From: Tethya wilhelma
Lineage: Eukaryota > Porifera > Demospongiae > Tethyida > Tethyidae
Assembly: GCA_964030475.1 (NCBI GenBank)
Contig: CAXIPT010000001.1
Coordinates: 10,390,444 to 10,454,443 of the forward strand
DNA: 64,000 nucleotides
Direction of reading: 5' to 3'
The stretch's first letter is position 1. The number at the start of each line of letters is the position of its first letter. Under the pieces are notes generated by a model. It was not told where the DNA came from, did no database searches, and saw only the letters and a program-made list of their open reading frames with translations. A program made the translations under genes and the position numbers. Positions 53,401-61,800 of this stretch are shown piece by piece.

Positions 53401-55805
53401 GTGGCTGCACAGTTCAATGCTCCCCTTTCTTTGCCCGGTGGAGCAGCCCAGTTTCGTGATGAGATTATTTGGTAATTCTTTAGTATACGGCGTGTTTGTA
53501 GTAATTACATCCTGTGCTGTCTTTCCCTGATCAAGGTGCCAAAATGTGCTCTTGGATAATATGGTGTTAGGTCAAAACATTGCTAAGAATGCTGCTTTAC
53601 GAGAGAATGTGTTCATGATGGCTGTTTGTATAGAACTGAGGATTCCCCTATTTCTTGTTGGGAAACCAGGCAGCTCAAAGTCCCTTGCCAAATCAATCAT
53701 TCAAGACTCCATGCTGGGCAACTCGTCAGATAGTGACCTCCTCAAGTCATTTAAACAAGTCCAGATGTTTTCGTACCAGTGTAGTCAATTGGCTACACCA
53801 GAGAGTGTGATTGAAGTATTTGATTCTGCCAAGAGTTTTCAGTCAAAACTAGATACTACACAGCATGTTTCAGTGGTGGTTCTTGACGAAGTAGGATTAG
53901 CAGAGGACTCACCCAACCTTCCTTTGAAGGCTCTTCACCCCTTGTTAGAAGACGGGACTAAAGGAGCAGGAGTGGAAGGTGTGGATGAGGTGGGTTAATT
54001 ATTAACAATGAATTATAATAGTAATTGTGACATTGTTCCATGTTGATATTGCAGATTATTGGAAGAGAGGAAAGGGTTGCTTTCATTGGTATATCCAACT
54101 GGGCTCTGGATCCAGCTAAGATGAATAGAGGTGTGATGGTAACTAGAGGAATTCCTAACATTGGAGAACTGAAGTTTAGTGCCAAAGGTATCTGTGGTGA
54201 ACAGGAGAGTGATAGTGCAAAAGAAAAGTTAGAGCCTTATTTCAAAGATTTGGCAGAAGCCTATGAAGTAATATGTCAAAAACAAGAGAGGGAATTCTTT
54301 GGTCTTAGAGATTTCTACAGGTATTTTGTTGCATGTGTAGAATATTACTAAGTTTTATTCAGCCAAGTTCTGTTTAAAGCTTGATCAAGATGCTCTACTG
54401 GATGTGCAAGAACTCACATGGGCTACCACTAACATGGATTCAGATGAAGCATGCAATTATGAGAAACTTTGGTGGTTTAACATCTGAAGATCTTGATCCA
54501 TACGAAGAGTTTGAAAAGAGGCTTAGTATGCCAGAAGTAGAGTTGATAAGAGAAAGATATGATGAAAAGGTTAATTAATCTATTTTGTGATACAATATAC
54601 AATGTACTGACTGCTAACCAAATATCATGTGTTCATTACACAGACTTGGCATCTCATAAATCCCGACTGCTCAAGGCTTGGCCTGATAAAAACAAGTTTA
54701 GATACAAAAGAGACAAGTTTTCATGGGTTGGTAACTGTACCAAGCTGTTGTAATGTACTAAACTGTTAATTTATATTTGAATGCAGGGAAAATCGATACT
54801 TGCTATTCTTAACTGAGAATTATGCTGCTCTTGACATTTTGGAACATTATATTCGAGGAAAAAGTAGAGATCCATCTTCCTTGGAAATTGGAAGTACCGC
54901 CACAAATGAAAGCAGCTTAAAACCTTTTACTCTGTTTGGTAGTAGTTTCCCCAAAGATAAGGAATACACTCAAGCAAGTTATATACTTGTTTCTTTTTTG
55001 TATATGATTATTGCTTCATTTCATTTATTTTTGATACAGGTGTGTCGAAATATCAACCAGATAAAGATTTGCATGGAGACTGGAAGGACTGTAATCCTCC
55101 TAAACCTTGAGAATCTCTATGAAAGTCTCTATGATGTCCTCAACCAGTATTATATGCACTATAGGAAGAATCGATACGTTGATCTTGGGCTTCAAACACA
55201 CAGAGTCAAGTGCAGAGTTCATGAGAACTTCAAGTAATGAATGCAGTGCATACGATCAATGTTTTAGTGTATGAATTTTTTGTCTTCAGATTGATCCTTA
55301 TTGCTGAGAGAGGAACAGTTTATGAGAAGTTTCCAACACCACTTATCAATCGTCTTGAAAAGCATTTTGTTCTCACTTCATCAATATTGAAGCCATGGCA
55401 GATAGATGTGCTCGACAGATTTAGAGAATGGATTCAAGCTTTCTCAACAGTCAGGTATTAATTATGTGTGTAGCACGCGTATATGGGAAGTGTGTGTGTG
55501 TTAGCTAATGGTGTAACCATAATTTTTACTATAGAACTGAATCTGGTGGCAATAGGAAGACATTCCAAGAAGGCCATGCTTTTGTTGGCTACCAAAAAGA
55601 CACTGCAGCTGCTGTTGTCTTTCAAGCATCAAAACAACTTAGCAAGTTAAGAAAGAAATTAATAGGGAGACTCATGCCTGCACTCCATGGTCTGCTCTTT
55701 AACAATTCATCTCCAGAGGAGTTGGTGGCTGAAGAAAAAGGCTCAAATGTTTGGAAAGATTCTGTAAGTGTTGTAGTAACACCCTTCTTATACCTGCTCG
55801 TGCTC

Positions 55806-55850
<45 letters not shown>

Positions 55851-58800
55851 CCTTGATAGAGCCTGTTTGTTACTAACATATCAATCGCCCAGAATCACTA
55901 CTATAGAACAAAACTAGAATATTGATACTTAATCCTAATTAGCCAGTAGTAGTACACAGCTTGAGAATAATGCCACAAAGCAGACTGTACGCAGTTTGTA
56001 CTTACTCTTCCTATTGTATATTGTTTACTTTTGCCTTAATTCTTTTTGTTTTACTTGTCAGGTTCTGGCACTTAGCCAATTTCTATTGCTTCAAACTGCT
56101 ACTGATGACGCCCTTGTTCGTCTTAAGAAGTCTTACCTCTCTGAACAACAATCAGACCTTATGGAAGTCTATTTTTCTGAGCAACATCACAAATCGATTG
56201 TTGACTTTATTTGTCACTTTACTGAAAGTGATTTTCATGCTAGTGAAGGATTACTAATGCAAGTAAGTAGGGCATTCAGATAAATGTATAGTGCATAATT
56301 TATACATTATTATTAGAATGTCCCGTAGTGGGGAAGTTTTGAAGAAAAAATAACTCTCACTAATCATGATCTCTCCTTGAAAGTTATTATCTAAGAAGCT
56401 CTATATACATAATGAATATACACATGGTCATTGCTCAGCTGATGTGTGAAAGTTAATGTAATAATATTTTATGAGAAGCATTTGCAAATAACTTAGGAGC
56501 TGTAGATATTCTGGACAAGTTCACATTGTATGTGTTTCAGGTTACAACTCACGGACAGCTACTACAAAAGAAGTCACTTGAAGAAGTCGGTACTGTTTTA
56601 AACATGAATGTTGAAATTCTCTTGCTGCAAGAGTTTGACACAGAGCTTGACTTCTGCAATAAAGTTGGGTATGTTTATGTTCAGTTCAGAATTTACAGTA
56701 TTTAGTATGATCGTCATTTCTTGCAGCTCTCTCTTCCAAAGAGAAGATAGAAATGAGATTGATCAACTCATTGTAATCCAATGTGACTCAGGTCACAAGA
56801 ATGGTGAACTCATAGCATGTGCCAGGTACAGAGTGTATGATGAACGTGCCAAGGCACTGAAAAAGCATGAAATCCAGAAAATTCACAGTGGCTTTACTCA
56901 CGTACTGTTCTTAATTAATTTGCCACATCAAGTTTCGAGTTCCTCATTTGTTGGTTTCCAAGGCGACCCTTGGATTTCTTATCACATTGATGAACTTTGC
57001 CCAACATCAAAGGACACTATTGATCCACAGTATGCCATCTCAACCTCCATTAGTAAGCTCTTTATTGGTGAATTCATTAACGACATCATTGAAATGGAAA
57101 AGGGACTGAAGCAAAATGAAGGTGGTTTTGAAGAGCAGCAGTCACTTTCTAGTGCTTCAGTTTCTTCATTTTCTCTTAATTTTGACCAACTTGAACAAAG
57201 TGAGAATAATGAAAGCAAAAATGAAATAGAGAAAGGTGAAGTTTCTATTAATCTAACTACAGAAGATACTACTTCAAGAAAACTATATCAGCTAAGCACT
57301 ATCGACAGCATACCCACTGAAGAACCGCTTCGGCTCAGAAGCCCTGATGGGGTCCACATGGAAGAGGCGCTTCATCTCAAAAGCCCCGATGTGATCCACA
57401 TGGAAGAACAACCTCTGCTCAAAAGTATTGACAGTGTCCACATGGAAGAACCACTTCAACTTAAAACCACCAATGGTGTTGATATGCAAGAACCACAGCA
57501 GCTCAGAAGCACTGATGGGGTCCACACAGAAGAACCACTTCTGCTCAAAAGTACTGACACTGTCCACATGGAAGAATCGCTGCAGCTCAGAAGCACCGAT
57601 GGGGTCCACGCAGAAGACCCACTTCAACTCAAAAGCACTGATGGGTTCGAGATAGAAGAGCCGCCTCAACTCATAAGCACCAATAAGGTCCTCCTAGAAG
57701 AGCCACTTCTGCTCAAAAGTACTGATGTGATCCACACGGAAGAACAACTTCTGCTTGAAAGTATTGACAGTGTCCACGTGGAAGAACTACTTCAACTCAA
57801 AAGCACCAATGGGGTCGACATGGAAGAATCACTGCAGCTCAGAAGCCCCGATAGGGTCGACGTGGGAGAACCACTGCAGCTCAGAAGCACTGATGGAGTC
57901 GACATGGAAGAACCACTTTTGCTCAGAAGTGTTGATGAGGTCCTCACAGAAGAACCAATTTTTCTCAAAAGTACTGTCAGCATCCACATCGAAGACCCAC
58001 TTCAACTCATAAGCACCGATGGGGTCGACATGGAGGAGGCACTTCAGCTCAAAGGTACTGATGGGGACCACATGAAAGAGCCGCCTCAACTCATAAGCAC
58101 TGAAAAAGGCCTCCTAGAAGAGCCGCTTCAGCTTGGAAGTGCTGACAACGTACACATGGAAGAACCACTTCAGCTTAGAAGTACCAATGTTATATATGCA
58201 CAAGGTGATGAACAGTTTGTTGTTGGACAAGTGGAAGAAGTTCAGTTTGATTTGCGAAATGAAAGTCCTGAGATAAACTCAGAAGAAATGTGGAATGTGA
58301 ATCAACAGACTGAAACAAATACTTATATACCAAACATGGATGACTCATCTCCACCAGATACACCTTCTCTTCAAATTAGCAAGTCACATTCAGAACATGA
58401 GTGGAATTCTTCAGAAAATGAAAAAACCTCCAGTAGGGAAAATCAATCCCAACACACGTCTAACTCTGATGTAGAAGATAACTTGCCAAAATTAATACCT
58501 GACGATTTTGATCAACATTTTCCTCCTGCACAATGCAGGCATCTATACTGGTGCATCCAAGCTGCTGTTTCTAAACTTGAGGACACAACTAAAGACCGTT
58601 GTACTCAAAGAGTTGCACTTCTAACTAAATTCATTCCAAGAGATCCTGGTCCATCCATTGGTAAGTTTGTATTTTTGTGTTGTACTTAAAATTCTGTTGT
58701 TACATTCTCTTTACTTACACATTATTAGACTTCAACAGTTTCTATGGTGTTCTGGTTTTCTATCTGTACAAACTGCTATGTGAGAGAGAGGAACTCCGAC

Positions 58801-61800
58801 AAGACCTATCGGATTGGGTTCTTGATGAGGCCTTAAGCTCTAGTAAACTTGAAACTGGAGGCACCTTCAGAAATGTTCTTGGGAGAAAAATTGATGAAGT
58901 TGTGGTTTCACTATTTTCTAATGTCATTGCCTGCATTGACATACACTGCAATCTTGATCTCCTAAGACATACAGGATATGTAGCAGTAAATTCTCCTATT
59001 CATCAATTCTGGCTAGCTATGTTCCGTGAGCCAGGAGTCTTGCAATTGAAATACTCAGACATGATAGTGGGTGACCAACAGAGATTACAAAGAGAAAAGA
59101 TGTTATGTGGAGACTTCAAGTGTCAATTGCCTTTTTCCTGGCTTATCAAAGATGCTGTTGATTCACAGTGGGATAATGCAAAGAGCAGAGCAGGTATAAA
59201 TATACCTACAATGATGCTTTGTTATAATTACTAACTGGTTGCTGTTATTGACAACTTTTTTGTTTTACCTTATACGTAGTTAATGAAATTGCAGACCTTC
59301 ATTACCAGCTCTGTAAATTTATTGAAACTTTACCAATTGGAAAAGTTTTGGACCAAGTTGATGTCACAGACTGTGAAACTTTCCATATGTTGTATCTCCA
59401 TGACTTTGTGAGAATGGTTCACAAATTCAAACTCAGAAAGAGTCAACTGGATGAAGATGAATATCAGGTTTGAAGTGAAATATCATGCATTCCCTTTAAA
59501 ATTATATCAATATTATATCTACATGTAGCTTGTATCGAATGCTCTCAATCATCTTTTAAACCATTCAAATTTCCACTTACAATCATTAATATCGAGGATT
59601 GCAGCTTTGCACATTGTACACTGGATGAATAGATCCCAAATATTTTGGTTGAGTCAGCTGGTTGCGTACACTCCTAGCATTGTTGCACCTCTGCTGGAAG
59701 TTGAACCTCCAAAAGGCAGTCCAGAAATGGTATGCAATTTGAAAGATAGTATTGAAGTCTAAACAATAATATGTACAAATAAACCTACATAATTTTTAGG
59801 AACTTCACCTAAATGCTGCAATTAAAATCATGGAATTTAAGGAACCTCCTCTTGATAAAACTAACCCAATTCCAAATCTTACCTTGTGGCTGAATGATAT
59901 AAGGCTTCACAGAAATGCAATATGCTCAATATTGAATTTGAAGTCTACAAGTGAATTACATCCTATAGCAAGGTGAAGTTGGCTGCACTGATTGCTGGAA
60001 ATGATATAATATTTCTTGATTTTAGATAATGATTATGGCTTTGGTGGATTTTTTTGCTCTCAAAAATTTGGAAGCAATCCTCCAAACAAAAATGCCCCTT
60101 CAGGTTTTTAACAAAATAATTTTTGCAATTTAAATGTGCAGTTATACTGTAACAGCATTCGAGAACAATAGTTTATGAGCATTTAATTTTTGTTGCTGTG
60201 TAAGTATATTATGCACAATGCATATTATTGTATTCATAAGTCCATTCATTTATTTAGCCATTACTGGCAAAGGTTTCATGCAATACAACTCTTTGTTGAA
60301 CGTGTGATGCTGCCACATCCATCATTGAACTTAAAAGTCACTGCTAAGAGGCTATCAGCTGTAAGTTAAGATTTTAAGTGCACCTGTAAACTAAACACAT
60401 AATTTTTTGTGTTTACATGTAGTTATGGAAGGAAAATGCTGACTTCCTCAAGGTTAACACAATAAGAAGTATTCAAGTCCACCTAGTTAGTATTGAAAAG
60501 AGACTTAAGAAGGAAACGAAAGATGATAGTGATATCAAGGAGGTTAAGAAGAATTGTCGTAGGTTCTTTATAGACCTAATTACTACACTGTGCTTTGGAG
60601 AAAATGAACCTCCTGAGCCTGCCCTCATCGAAAATTTGCTGGACACTGTTTTTGTTGAAGAGAAGCAATCTACTCAAGATCTAACACCCTACAAAAGTGA
60701 CAAAGTTGACAAAACACTTACTTTTCGTTCTACTCTCCTTCAATTACTTCTCCAGCACAGGTAAATAATGATTGTGAAATGTAACAGTTACTGTACACAA
60801 GAAGTGTCAAATCATAACCACATGGAGGCAAACAGTTTGATTCAAAATTATCAAGTTTCAGAAGCACATACCTGTGTGCTGCATGCAGATATTTAGCCTC
60901 GTCCCTAGGTTCCCCTTTGACCTTTCACTTACGGAAAGGAGAAGGGGAGCCTGATATCCAAAATCACGTGCATGACGCTAACCATTGTCAAGAGCAAGTA
61001 CATGGGTGTTGCGGTTAGATAAATGACGTCAAACTCTTGGTTCTGCACACACAGCGCTACAAGCAGCTTCAAAACTTACAAAGAAGGGTATTCACTAGTA
61101 GCTTATTATCTATTAGTAGTCTACAGTTATAGAACATAACTTACTGATGCTCTAGACTACCAAAATTTGACAAAAAGACGGGCTGAGCTGCTCACAAAAA
61201 TGTTTCAAGTTGCCAGGATGTCAGCAGAGCTAGTTCTGTCTGTGCAGTTACTGTTTGGCGAAGTTCACTGTGTAGACAGCCTAAAAAATAATACTCTTAC
61301 TATCTGCTTAGTGTTTCTATCTGACAAAACCACAAAATCTACTGTGCACATCATTTTGTAATACTAGACTCACATGGCAAGAAGCGTTATAACCTGGGCA
61401 GAGTCATTAACCACACTACATTATGCCCACGTGTAATTTTCACCATTCTACCCTGTTCTATCCCCATGTGATCTCGGATATCAGGCTCCTCTTCTCCTTT
61501 TCGTGAGTGAAAGGTCAAAGGGGAGCCTGGGGACAAGGCTATACGTGATCAAGTAACATAATTGTTTTTGAAATTGCTATAGTATGGATCAAGTGAAAGA
61601 TCACCTTAAAGATTATCTAGAGAGATCACATCGTTTCCTGCTTAGAAAGCACACTACAATAGACTCAGATCTGTTCCTGTTGATTTCACAATGCCTCGAG
61701 GTATAGTCTATTTATCTGATGCTTGTGCATCCAAAATTTTCGGTATGAATTTGTGACTTTGAATTTTTTTTGTAGGATTCATTAGCCAAGCAGTTTGGAT

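Noticed and set aside
57292..58089. Antisense frames opposite the exon 48 repeat array
   Set aside because: A period divisible by three keeps the opposite strand open; no independent gene features.
61167..61361. 64-codon frame in the 60.9-61.5 kb TIR element as a transposase fragment
   Set aside because: No recognisable transposase motif; the element appears non-autonomous.
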